A DNA stretch of 43,452 nt from Patescibacteria group bacterium (GCA_018608435.1 JABAZV010000018.1:35298-78749); one strand, 5' to 3'; numbered from the stretch's first letter, positions 1 to 8,640 are shown. The notes: generated by a model from the letters alone, not told the origin. Translations and numbers: made by a program.

Positions 1-1
1 C

Positions 2-223
2 AGGGGATGGAAATCACTAGAAAGTAGGAGGTTCTTTTTCTTTCTGTTGGCTGGAATATCAAATGAATTAGTGCGAGTTTCGTTAACTGTTGATCAGTGG
101 ATAGTATACAAACAATTCATACTTATAGTCTTTTTGATATTCGGTCTATATCAATTTCGGGTTACCAGTAAGCATCGTCTACCTGAAGCTGACAAATTGG
201 GGTTGCAAAAATTGTCTACTTAG
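2..223 (+). CDS. C-terminal part of a membrane protein (5' truncated by window edge)
   Basis: Open frame from base 2 with no start in the window: RGWKSLESRRFFFFLLAGISNELVRVSLTVDQWIVYKQFILIVFLIFGLYQFRVTSKHRLPEADKLGLQKLST*, with two hydrophobic stretches. Absent from the ORF track because it has no start codon. Confidence 0.6.
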   Translation, partial: RGWKSLESRRFFFFLLAGISNELVRVSLTVDQWIVYKQFILIVFLIFGLYQFRVTSKHRLPEADKLGLQKLST

Positions 224-280
224 CACAACCATTATAATTAATGTATGGAAACAATACAATTGGTACTCAACACTTATTAA

Positions 281-515
281 CCTGAATGGGCGCCGCCAGC
301 ATGGTTATTTGGCTCTGTATGGAGCGTGTTGTACGCAATAATTGCAATATCTTTTGGCTTCGTTGCGTATAAGTATTTTAAGGGAGCAATACATTGTTGG
401 TTTTGTTACCCTTTATTCTCAATTTATTTTTCAACTTTGCTTTTACTTCTCTTCAATTTGGTTTACAAAACAACCTCTTGGCTTCCGTTGATATTGTTCT
501 GGTTTTAGGTGCGAC
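281..515 (+). pseudogene. TspO/MBR family remnant (truncated and frameshifted)
   Basis: One frame reads PEWAPPAWLFGSVWSVLYAIIAISFGFVAYKYFKG (TspO-like PPxWxFGxVWxxLY). A shifted frame continues PFILNLFFNFAFTSLQFGLQNNLLASVDIVLVLGAT (TspO-like C-terminal helices). An in-frame TAA lies just upstream. Confidence 0.65.
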
Positions 516-585
516 AAGTTCGAACATTCTCCATCCAGCGGAGGAAAGATTAAAATATCCTAAGAAATACGGGTATTTTATTTTT
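516..585 (+). terminator. Box plus terminator composite element, copy a
   Basis: AAGTTCGAACATTCTCCATCCAGCGGAGG followed by stem TAAAATATCC/GGGTATTTTA and a T-tract. Confidence 0.6.
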
Positions 586-762
586 AAATCCATAACCTAA
601 GATGAAAGTTTGAAAATTGTTTTTTTCTTAATGAAAATAGTGAAACATATAAACGAGATTAGCCTCATAATTAATAATGAATACTAGAACTTATTGGCAT
701 TAAGTATTTATTCATATTTAAAGCTTCTTAATAAGTACCTTTGAGAGGGTTTGAACCTTTGA

Positions 763-768
763 TATAAT
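763..768 (+). promoter_or_regulatory. -10 box of a likely leaderless promoter
   Basis: TTGAGA - 16 nt - TATAAT, then only 6 nt to the ATG at 775. Confidence 0.55.
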
Positions 769-774
769 CGAGAT

Positions 775-1638
775 ATGATTAATCAGGAATTACTCGACTA
801 CATTCAATCAAGGGCTAAACAAGATGTCAGCAGAGAGCAAATTATTAAAGAACTTGAACTAGGCGGTTGGCAGATGCAAGATATTGAAGAAGGATTTAAT
901 ACTTTGCCAACGACATCAATTTCAGCCAATTCAACGTTATCTGATATCGCTCCAATACCTGCTACTAGTTTTTCTTGGAAAATAGAAGTGAGTTTGATAA
1001 TGGTAATAATTATTATTGGTGGAGGAATATATGTAGCAAGTAAAACACTAGGAGATACAGAAAAAGAATTTGAACTTTCTGAATCAACATTTATCAAGGA
1101 ATCTGAGGAGACAGATGTTTTGACTTCAGTATCAGAAGTGCCGGCAATAGTACTTGATGAGAAGCCTAATGAGTCTGAACCTTCTCAGGAAGTAGTTTAT
1201 GAAGAGTCTGTAGAAACTATAATTACTGAAACTCCAACAGCAGAAACTTTCACCACCGAGAAAGATGAAAAAGTTTTAAATCAGTTTAACTTAGTTATTG
1301 CCGAGAAAATAAAGTCTTGCGAGTCATACAGCGGACAATATATACACGTCTTTACTTCTGAAATACTACAGAGAGAAATTAAGGAGATTGACGGAGGGGT
1401 GTGTCGAATTGTGGAAGAGTGGCCGAATAATGGACAAATGGAGTGTAATCTCACAAAAAATCAAAGAGAGTCGATGTCTGCTTACTATACCCAAGTTGCT
1501 GAAGCAGAGTCTTTTCAAATAAATATGAATTCTTCTTCTGGCAGTGAGCCAGAAGGTGAATTTATTATAGACGGAAAGGTGGAACTTAAGTATCAAGAGT
1601 TACTATCAAATGGAGCTTGTGTCATTACTGGTTATTAG
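775..1638 (+). CDS. Single-pass membrane protein with N-terminal UBA-like ~45-aa domain
   Basis: 287-aa ORF. N-terminus MINQELLDYIQSRAKQDVSREQIIKELELGGWQMQDIEEGF, then one TM, a Glu/Thr-rich linker and a Cys-containing C-domain. Good promoter and downstream terminator. Confidence 0.85.
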   Translation: MINQELLDYIQSRAKQDVSREQIIKELELGGWQMQDIEEGFNTLPTTSISANSTLSDIAPIPATSFSWKIEVSLIMVIIIIGGGIYVASKTLGDTEKEFELSESTFIKESEETDVLTSVSEVPAIVLDEKPNESEPSQEVVYEESVETIITETPTAETFTTEKDEKVLNQFNLVIAEKIKSCESYSGQYIHVFTSEILQREIKEIDGGVCRIVEEWPNNGQMECNLTKNQRESMSAYYTQVAEAESFQINMNSSSGSEPEGEFIIDGKVELKYQELLSNGACVITGY

Positions 1639-1704
1639 ACACTTGTCATACTTACTACAGGCACTCCAGTAATCTCAATTAGACCTACTTTTACACAAAA
1701 CCAC

Positions 1705-1771
1705 AAGTTCGAACAGCTTCCACCCAGTGGAGCATAAGTACAAAAACACACCGAGGTGTGTTTTTGTACTT
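1705..1771 (+). terminator. Box plus terminator composite element, copy b
   Basis: AAGTTCGAACAGCTTCCACCCAGTGGAGCAT followed by perfect 17-bp stem AAGTACAAAAACACACC-ga-GGTGTGTTTTTGTACTT (1736-1771). Confidence 0.85.
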
Positions 1772-1841
1772 AGGCTGAGTAATGCGATTGGTTGTAGTGA
1801 TTTAAACGGTAAGCTGACACTAACGTAACAAGCTTTATATT

Positions 1842-4800
1842 TTACCAACTAAAGAAATTTGCTACCTTGCTAAAGAATCCTCCAGCGGTAGCTTTTTCAG
1901 TTTCTGTCTGGGGTGCTGGTTCGGGAGTTGGTGTAGGTTCAGGAGCTGGCGCTGGTTCAGGAATTTTCTGCGTATCTGGTTTAGGTGCAGGTAGAGGAGC
2001 TGGAGTGATAATCACTGGTTTGGGTTTAGGTGCTGGCTCTACATAAGTCAGGGTAGGTTTTGGAGCTTGGTAAGCAGGCTTAGTGGTGCTGATGCCGGCC
2101 ACTTGTGGTGCTGGTGTGGGGGTTGCTGGTATAGCGAGGCTTAACTTGTTTACCAAGTACGGCACCACGAAAGTGTATTCACGGCTAGTTGTCACGTCTG
2201 TCTCGTTTTCCGAACGAACTCGATAGCCATAAGATGTGCCTGGTTGTAGTCCTGTGATAATCATGTAGTGCGTCGTTTTCTTTTCAGGGAACATAAAACT
2301 AACACTTCGGTAGCCCAGATTTGGCTTGTTGATGTCGTACTGAGAAATCGCTTGGTAGGGTCCGTAGTAGATACGGCTGAGAGAAGAGGTTGACGTTTCC
2401 CACGCCATTAAAGCAGATGTTTGTCCGTCAGCACTGGGGAAGAAGGCTATGGTGGCGACGTTTCCTACCGCAAGGGCAATTCCGTTGATTTGCAGTTTGT
2501 AGACAGCGTCTTTGATGCTTAGTGATTCTCCTCCTGAAGCTTTTGTATCTTCGTCAAGATAGGCTTTGACACTAGCAGTATTAGTGTAAATACCTGAGGG
2601 GGTGTCTGCGTTGTAGTCTGTGGTGTATGTCAGCTTAATTTCTTCACCTGGAAGTATGGTGCTCAGGTCCCAAGACTGACTGTTTACTTCTGAACCAATC
2701 GGGTTGGTCAAAACATCAAACACTTCTGCATTGTAGGCATTGCCACCATTGTTGGTGACGGTGATGGTGTAATCGACAGAATCACCAGCGTTTATAATTT
2801 CACCCTCACTAACATCAGCTGTTTTGTTTATCGAGATCAGTGGTTGTGCGTCAGGGTCAACATCCATCACTTCTCGGTCGACTTTCTTTTTCTTGTTTTT
2901 TGAAGAAGACCCTCCACCTCCACTTCCGCCACCACCAGATGATGCTGGCGGGGTGATTGTTGGTGGGGTAGTGTCACCAGTAGTGTCAGTTTCAGTGTTG
3001 TCACTGCCTGAATCCGTACTGTCTGTGTACAAATACGAGCTTACGAGAGTTAGTAAATTATTGCTGAAGTCGTTGTCTCCAATGTCGCTGGTTACTTTGG
3101 CGTGAGCAGTAACGCTGCTGGTGCTTTGAGGGATGTTTGAGTCAACTGTTGCCCCAAGTGTTACAACGCGGCTAGCACCGGGAGCAACACTTCCTAGACT
3201 GACAGACTGATTGTTGCTGTTGTTAGTCTTGGCGTTTTCTAGCACTTGGTCTAAAACCACATTAGTTGCTATTTGGTCGCTGCTGTTACTGACGGTGTAC
3301 GTGTAGGTTAGGTTGTCATTTGGTCCAACTGGTCCGCTGTCGTTAACAACGCCAGTCAGGCCTAAGTCGGTTGAAGTGAAAGAGATGTTACCGTCTAAGT
3401 CACCCAAGATGTTGATCACGGCGTATGTCCAGTTGGTACCGATGACGTTGGTATTGGCAATGTTCATCACGTTTGCACTCGCAAACGCATCACCAGTTTC
3501 GATACTTCCAGTCAGACCGAGATTTTCGTTTTCTCCTGTGATTGCTCGTACTGTCAGAGTATTTTCTAAGTACAGTGCGTTGTTCTGGTTATTGATTTGG
3601 GCAGAATATGAGTCGATGTCATAGCCAAACATTTCTGATGGTGCAATTTCTGCGTCAACGTTGTAGATAATCAATCCGTCAGGCGTCCATTCCCAAGTGA
3701 GGCCATCAGGCAATCCTACTACTTCGCCATTCCAGTAGCCGTGGATACGTACGCGCAGGTAGAAAGAGTCACCGCCATAGGTGTTTGAGTTTACTTTGTT
3801 GAGTACGTTGGATTCAGTTTCCGACATACCAGTTACGATAGAAGAGTTAACGTCAGTTTCTGAGTCGTTATTTCCCGTCTGACCATACGTGTCTAGGTTG
3901 TTTTCGACTACAGCGTTGTTGGTGTTGGTGACAGAAATGTCTGCTGCTTCACCTTCTTCTAGTTGATTAAGACCGTTAGGCTGTGCAAAGTAGGATCTAA
4001 ACAAGTCTTCGGATGGCAAAATCAAATCGCCTTCAAGGTCGCCAATGGCGTTGAAGGTGAGTAGTTGATAGTTGGAGTCGATGATGTTGGTATTGATCAC
4101 ATTCATCACATTGACGCTCGCAAACGCGTCACCAGTAGTTATTTTGGCAGATAGGTTTCCGTCCGCTTCGTTGTACCCAGTCGTTGCTTCGACTATGGCT
4201 TGGTTAGTGACAGTGGCAGTGTTGATTTGTGACATGTTGTACACAACATCTTCCGCTGCACAAGAGAGCAGGCTACATGTACCAGTGTTGGTCAGGGAAG
4301 TAGCAGCTTCAGGGAAGAACGAGCTGGTGAGGTCTAGCGACTCACTTGGACCGAGAATTTTGTTTCCAAGATAAATCAATCCTTCGGAGTTAACAACATT
4401 AGTATTGATAATATTTGCGATATTGAACGCAGAAATAGCGTGTCCGGTTTTGATGGTAGCTTCAGTGGAAGCAATGGCGAGGTTTTCTCCGGTTGAAGAC
4501 AGAATGGCGCCTTCATTACTGACGATAGCTTCGTTGGTACCAGTAGCTATAAAAGTATAGAAATCTAGATCGCCGGAAGCTTCTGGAGTTAGTTCGCTGC
4601 GAACGTCGTTGGAGTTTGCGTCAGTGAACAGCTCAGCGCGGGCGGTAGCGATGCCGGTTTCAATCAAAGTTTTTCGACCAGTGCGCTGTATGTCACCAGT
4701 GACTTCATTATCCTCTGCTTCGTCTGGGTCGCCAATCAGACTGTCAGACTTTACTTCAACTGGGTCACCAGCCTCTGGTGTCACTTCACCATTTGCGCCA

Positions 4801-5294
4801 GCAGTACCTTCATTACCACCTCCACCAGAACTGCCAGTTTCACCAGTACTGTCTGGTGTTGGTGGGGTTGTGCTGGCTGTGTCGCCGTCGTTTGTGTCGC
4901 CGTTACCATCGGTTCCATCAGCGGTGTTGTCAGTTGATGTGCTGCTGTCACCATCTGTGCCACTTTCAGTTGAACTAGCGTTCCCTCCGTCTTCACTGAT
5001 GGGTGGGGTGGTTGAAGCGGTTGAAGTCGCTCTGTCATCCGCGTCGGCACCATTACCAGTATCGGCTGGGGTGCTCGTTCCGAAATCACCGGCTGAAACT
5101 GCCTGTGGGGGCTGGTTGTCGGCACCGTTAGCGGTAGATGATGCATTAGAAATGTCATCGCTTGAGGGGGTAGTTGACGCTGCTTCTTGTGCAAAGACAG
5201 CTGCAGGCATAGTGCTCACTAGCAGAGTAGCTACTACGAGGCCTGCAAAAAAACGGTATAGTTTTTTATCTAGTTTAAAATAGTTTGTTGACAT
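1842..5294 (-). CDS. Large secreted multidomain surface protein (DUF11-like repeats, FN3-like domain, Pro-rich C-terminus)
   Basis: 1150 aa. Signal peptide, T/S/D/G-rich region, four ~100-150-aa repeat units containing (I)xTGxAxxSxNxxNxxNTN, two DUF11-like domains, an FN3-like domain, a PAP/PEP-rich stretch, and C-terminus GGFFSKVANFFSW. Confidence 0.9.
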   Translation of the reverse strand: MSTNYFKLDKKLYRFFAGLVVATLLVSTMPAAVFAQEAASTTPSSDDISNASSTANGADNQPPQAVSAGDFGTSTPADTGNGADADDRATSTASTTPPISEDGGNASSTESGTDGDSSTSTDNTADGTDGNGDTNDGDTASTTPPTPDSTGETGSSGGGGNEGTAGANGEVTPEAGDPVEVKSDSLIGDPDEAEDNEVTGDIQRTGRKTLIETGIATARAELFTDANSNDVRSELTPEASGDLDFYTFIATGTNEAIVSNEGAILSSTGENLAIASTEATIKTGHAISAFNIANIINTNVVNSEGLIYLGNKILGPSESLDLTSSFFPEAATSLTNTGTCSLLSCAAEDVVYNMSQINTATVTNQAIVEATTGYNEADGNLSAKITTGDAFASVNVMNVINTNIIDSNYQLLTFNAIGDLEGDLILPSEDLFRSYFAQPNGLNQLEEGEAADISVTNTNNAVVENNLDTYGQTGNNDSETDVNSSIVTGMSETESNVLNKVNSNTYGGDSFYLRVRIHGYWNGEVVGLPDGLTWEWTPDGLIIYNVDAEIAPSEMFGYDIDSYSAQINNQNNALYLENTLTVRAITGENENLGLTGSIETGDAFASANVMNIANTNVIGTNWTYAVINILGDLDGNISFTSTDLGLTGVVNDSGPVGPNDNLTYTYTVSNSSDQIATNVVLDQVLENAKTNNSNNQSVSLGSVAPGASRVVTLGATVDSNIPQSTSSVTAHAKVTSDIGDNDFSNNLLTLVSSYLYTDSTDSGSDNTETDTTGDTTPPTITPPASSGGGGSGGGGSSSKNKKKKVDREVMDVDPDAQPLISINKTADVSEGEIINAGDSVDYTITVTNNGGNAYNAEVFDVLTNPIGSEVNSQSWDLSTILPGEEIKLTYTTDYNADTPSGIYTNTASVKAYLDEDTKASGGESLSIKDAVYKLQINGIALAVGNVATIAFFPSADGQTSALMAWETSTSSLSRIYYGPYQAISQYDINKPNLGYRSVSFMFPEKKTTHYMIITGLQPGTSYGYRVRSENETDVTTSREYTFVVPYLVNKLSLAIPATPTPAPQVAGISTTKPAYQAPKPTLTYVEPAPKPKPVIITPAPLPAPKPDTQKIPEPAPAPEPTPTPEPAPQTETEKATAGGFFSKVANFFSW

Positions 5295-5802
5295 AATTAA
5301 TTAACATGAGACTGATTGATAAAAGAGTTTTACTTATAAAGGACTGTTTGTCTTCGGCCACAGTAGTGTTTGGTGTACTTGAAGGTCCTTCATTGCTGTC
5401 TGGTTCGGTTTCGGTGCTCGGTGTTACCTTAGGTTCGAACAGGGGATCAGGGTTGTTACTAAGTGGTCTAGAGTTGTCGATATCTACCACATCGACTCCG
5501 TTGATGGTTGATTTAATCCGGATAGTACTGGTGCCATGACTAGTGATCACATCCGCCCCGTCTGCACCAGTCTGACCATTGGCGCCATCTTTACCATCCT
5601 TGCCTGACTGTCCATCAGCTCCATCCTGGCCATTCTGACCGTCTGCTCCACGGGTAGACTGGCCGCCACTATTGCTGGATGACATTACTACATTCGAAAT
5701 TACATCCGAGTCGGTTGCCGAGGCAGTGCTAGGTGCTCCCAAACTGCTTGCAAGTGTGAGCGCAATCAAGATGTATATTCTTTTATAAAATGTGGTTTTC
5801 AT
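5275..5802 (-). CDS. Secreted collagen-like protein with hydrophobic C-terminal segment
   Basis: 175 aa. Signal peptide, G-X-Y run GADGQNGQDGADGQSGKDGKDGANGQTGADGAD, C-terminal FISKTLLSISLMLINYVNKLF. Its 3' end overlaps the downstream adhesin start by 20 bp. Confidence 0.85.
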   Translation of the reverse strand: MKTTFYKRIYILIALTLASSLGAPSTASATDSDVISNVVMSSSNSGGQSTRGADGQNGQDGADGQSGKDGKDGANGQTGADGADVITSHGTSTIRIKSTINGVDVVDIDNSRPLSNNPDPLFEPKVTPSTETEPDSNEGPSSTPNTTVAEDKQSFISKTLLSISLMLINYVNKLF

Positions 5803-5842
5803 AATTTCCTCTATAAGGTCAGAATATGCTTCCGACCTTACC

Positions 5843-5874
5843 AGAGGATCTCTCTGGACTACAGAGAGACCTCT
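5843..5874. promoter_or_regulatory. Intercistronic hairpin
   Basis: AGAGGATCTCTCTG - GACTA - CAGAGAGACCTCT: 13-bp stem with one bulged A, between the Gly-rich and collagen-like genes. No T-tract on either side. Confidence 0.6.
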
Positions 5875-5893
5875 CTTGATTCGATTAGTTCTA

Positions 5894-7006
5894 CTAATTA
5901 CGAACTACTCGAGTCACATTTCGGTTCACAATGTTTGTTGCTCGGCTCCATGAATCAGCCCTTCCAGTGTTAACGGTTCCACCGTCTCCACCAGCTGCTC
6001 CATTTCCACCTTCGCCACCATCACCAGTGTTGCCACCAGCAGCACCTGTGCCACTGTCGCCGCCGTTTCCACCGTCTCCAGTAGCTCCGCCTTCACCACC
6101 AGCACCGCCGTTGCCAGCTCGTTGAGTGCCGTCAACTTCATCGGTTCCTAGTGAACTGGCGTCGCCACCTTCGCCACCATCGTTGCCGTTACCGCCTCCG
6201 CTAGTTGAACCACCGCCAGAGTCGTTAGTGCTTTCTCCACCATCACCAGCATCACTTCCGCCTTCACCGCCGTCAGCACCTTCGCCACCTCGACCACCTT
6301 TAGTAAGGTTGTCTCCTGAGTCGGCTTCAGATACAGCACGGTTATCAACTCGAGCTGACTCGTTGTCATTTTCCACTCGAGCTTCTGTAGTGTCGAGGTC
6401 AGCGTCACCAGCGTCACGTACGATGTCAGTGTCATTATTGTTGACGTCGTTATCGATTTCTGAAGTTGCTACTGCTTCACCAGAAGTGATGTCGCCACCA
6501 TCTCCACCCGCAGCACCGTTGCCACCAGTTCCGCCAGCACCAGTGTCGCCACCAGTTCCGCCGTCTCCGCTGTCTCCACCGTCTCCACCAGTACCAGTGT
6601 CACCACCGTTTCCAGAAGTACCACCGTTTCCGGCTTGCTGTAGAGCATCGGGTCCGTCTACGTCACCAGTAGCGTCACCTCCGTCACCTCCGTTTCCACC
6701 GTCTCCAGCATCACCAGTGTATCCTCCAGGTGATGTGTTTGTGCTGTCGCCGCCGTCTCCAGCGTTGTCGCCACCGTCACCTCCATTTCCACCACGTCCA
6801 CCTCGAGCTCCACGTGAAGTGTTTCCGCCAGTGTTTGATGTAGATAGAGCTACGTTTGTAACGTTAGCGTTGTTGTTGTTTTTCACTACGACAGTATCGT
6901 CTTCGTACGCTTGCGCCGGTACGGCTATTGCCCAGAGAGTCATAGCAGTTATCATAAGCACCGCTGATGTTTGCTTAAACGCAGTTTGCTTGTTTGTTGT
7001 TACCAT
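5894..7006 (-). CDS. Secreted glycine-rich repeat protein (two tandem halves)
   Basis: 370 aa. Signal peptide, then two similar halves with GGxGGDGGD-type spacers. The opposite strand holds only a Pro/Ser/Ala-rich shadow ORF. Confidence 0.88.
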   Translation of the reverse strand: MVTTNKQTAFKQTSAVLMITAMTLWAIAVPAQAYEDDTVVVKNNNNANVTNVALSTSNTGGNTSRGARGGRGGNGGDGGDNAGDGGDSTNTSPGGYTGDAGDGGNGGDGGDATGDVDGPDALQQAGNGGTSGNGGDTGTGGDGGDSGDGGTGGDTGAGGTGGNGAAGGDGGDITSGEAVATSEIDNDVNNNDTDIVRDAGDADLDTTEARVENDNESARVDNRAVSEADSGDNLTKGGRGGEGADGGEGGSDAGDGGESTNDSGGGSTSGGGNGNDGGEGGDASSLGTDEVDGTQRAGNGGAGGEGGATGDGGNGGDSGTGAAGGNTGDGGEGGNGAAGGDGGTVNTGRADSWSRATNIVNRNVTRVVRN

Positions 7007-7096
7007 AATGTTAATTAACTAATTTTTTAAATAAGCATCTTTTCTCACATGGAATAAAATGTTTCCAAAAAAGAAAGGGGATACGTGTTCTCGACC

Positions 7097-7126
7097 TTAT
7101 ACGGGTATGCAGTCATACCCGTATAA
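7097..7126. promoter_or_regulatory. Perfect 13-bp palindrome upstream of the surface operon
   Basis: TTATACGGGTATG-CAGT-CATACCCGTATAA, about 90 bp upstream of the 7006 start. No T-tract on either strand. Confidence 0.65.
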
Positions 7127-7201
7127 AGTAATCTTCCATAAACTGAAGAACACCAAATACAGATATATCTGCTTTTCAAGTTTTCAAGGTGTGCGAACAA
7201 C

Positions 7202-7230
7202 AAAAAACGCCGTTGATAAAACAAGGCGTT
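7202..7230 (-). terminator. Rho-independent terminator on the minus strand
   Basis: Minus strand: AACGCCTTG-ttttat-CAACGGCGTTTTTTG. Confidence 0.6.
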
Positions 7231-7451
7231 AGTAAAATTTACGGAGGGTGACTGCTGGTGTTAGTAATTTTGTGGAAATATGTCATGATAAAAACTACCC
7301 TAGACGCATGATTCCCACATCAGCGTTAGTGAAAATAATACACCCAGCAATAGTTTGGTGTCAATAATTTTGACTATCCTGATACAAAAAAAACTAGTGT
7401 CAACAGATACTGCGGGTTTTGGCGTGTTTTAAAAAGTACAAAAACAAAAAT

Positions 7452-7533
7452 AAGTCCAGTATTGAACCGACTCTCCGTGGGAAAGATCTCCTGATTAAAG
7501 AGAGATCGAGAAGGTCGGTTCAATACTGGACTT
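7452..7533. repeat. Long inverted repeat / candidate structured RNA
   Basis: Perfect 20-bp arms AAGTCCAGTATTGAACCGAC (7452-7471) and GTCGGTTCAATACTGGACTT (7514-7533), with nested GATCTC/GAGATC inside. Confidence 0.8.
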
Positions 7534-8140
7534 GTTTTCGTTCAGAAAACTATATCGAAAAAAATAATATGTCAAGAAAATTTTGTTTTTGCAGGCCATT
7601 TAATAGCGTATATTTTCCTATTCTGGGGCTGTAAACCTCGTTTTTTGATGACCGATGCAAACAAGATGATTATTTGTAATAAAATTTCCCTCAAAAAACT
7701 GTCGGTCATATTTTTGGCAAACGCGAAAACTTTTTGAGTTGATCCAAACAAAAGGAAGATGTTCTCAAAGGCATACTTGTCATGTTGTCGTTTAATCTCG
7801 CTAGATTAGATAATGATTTACAGACATATAAATTTGGATGAAATAAAGAAGAGGTAAACAAATACCCGTGTCAAAAGACGAGGATTTCCCACTCTTTTTA
7901 CAAAAAAATATTAACCAAAAATTGACCATATTATAAACGTCCGGACATAAATTATTTTCTGAACAGATTTTTAAGGAAGTGATTATTTCTTTTCTTGAAA
8001 CAGAATAAAAAAGCGACTAGTGTCGCCCTGAAGGTTATTGATATGGTTATTTCTGGACTCTTGTCAGAAATTTCTCCACTCTTCAAGTTGAAGAATTTTT
8101 AAACCAAGCCCTGGGCACATTTATAGCTATGGATAAGCAG

Positions 8141-8206
8141 ATATGAACATCCTCCACCCAGCGTAGCAGCAAAAAAGAGCCTTACTATTAAGGTTATTTT
8201 TTATTG
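8141..8206 (+). terminator. Box plus terminator composite element, copy c
   Basis: ATATGAACATCCTCCACCCAGCGTAGCAGC followed by AAAAAAGAGCCTT-actatt-AAGGTTATTTTTT. Confidence 0.6.
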
Positions 8207-8244
8207 CCTTTTAATGAAGTTTGACCTCTGGTATACTTTCTTCA

Positions 8245-8604
8245 GTGAAAGCTTTTTTGAAGCCAAATAAATACAAAGTTTCTTTATTCATAGTCCTATC
8301 AATTCCAGCCATCTATGTCTTCATTGGAGGATTTCTTTCTGTGTGTGCAATTTCTCCGTGCACACCCTCAGCAGAGGAACAGTTATACCAGATGTTTGAT
8401 TTCTTGAAATATTCCCCCACTGTACTTATCGGCTTCTTAACTGCCTTGTTGTTTTTTCCTCTGTGGCTTGTACTTCCTATAGAAAGCCTGCTGACGCTCG
8501 TGATTGTGTCTAGTTTTTTACTCGAATTAGCAACACTTTATTTACTTTCGTGTTGGGTAATCTTGACCTATAACAATAGAAAGTTATCTCAAAAAGCAAT
8601 CTAG
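8245..8604 (+). CDS. Small multi-pass membrane protein
   Basis: Three or more TM segments. The track start at TTG 8221 overlaps the promoter. GTG at 8245 lies 7 nt after TATACT (8232-8237) and is the more likely start. Confidence 0.7.
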   Translation: MKAFLKPNKYKVSLFIVLSIPAIYVFIGGFLSVCAISPCTPSAEEQLYQMFDFLKYSPTVLIGFLTALLFFPLWLVLPIESLLTLVIVSSFLLELATLYLLSCWVILTYNNRKLSQKAI

Positions 8605-8640
8605 CTTGTTACGTCAACACATCATACTTTTGCATGTAAT

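Noticed and set aside
1705-1735. tRNA-like 3' end (GTTCGAAC...CCACCCAGTGGAGCA)
   Set aside because: T-loop-like sequence only; no D-arm, anticodon arm or acceptor partner found upstream in any copy.
4609-5283. 224-aa plus-strand ORF opposite the adhesin N-terminus
   Set aside because: Shadow ORF caused by low-complexity T/S/D codons on the minus strand, which has a signal peptide and operon context.
5894-7006. CRISPR-like or minisatellite array in the short GC-rich repeats
   Set aside because: Repeats are codon-phased GGN runs with irregular units and no spacer structure; they encode the Gly-rich protein.
6126-7022. 298-aa plus-strand ORF rich in PPSPP
   Set aside because: Antisense shadow of the Gly-rich gene: GGN codons read as Pro/Ser/Ala. 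No independent start signals.
7419-7634. 71-aa ORF MACFKKYKNKNKSS...
   Set aside because: Runs through both arms of the 20-bp inverted repeat, with no coding character; better explained as a structured non-coding region.
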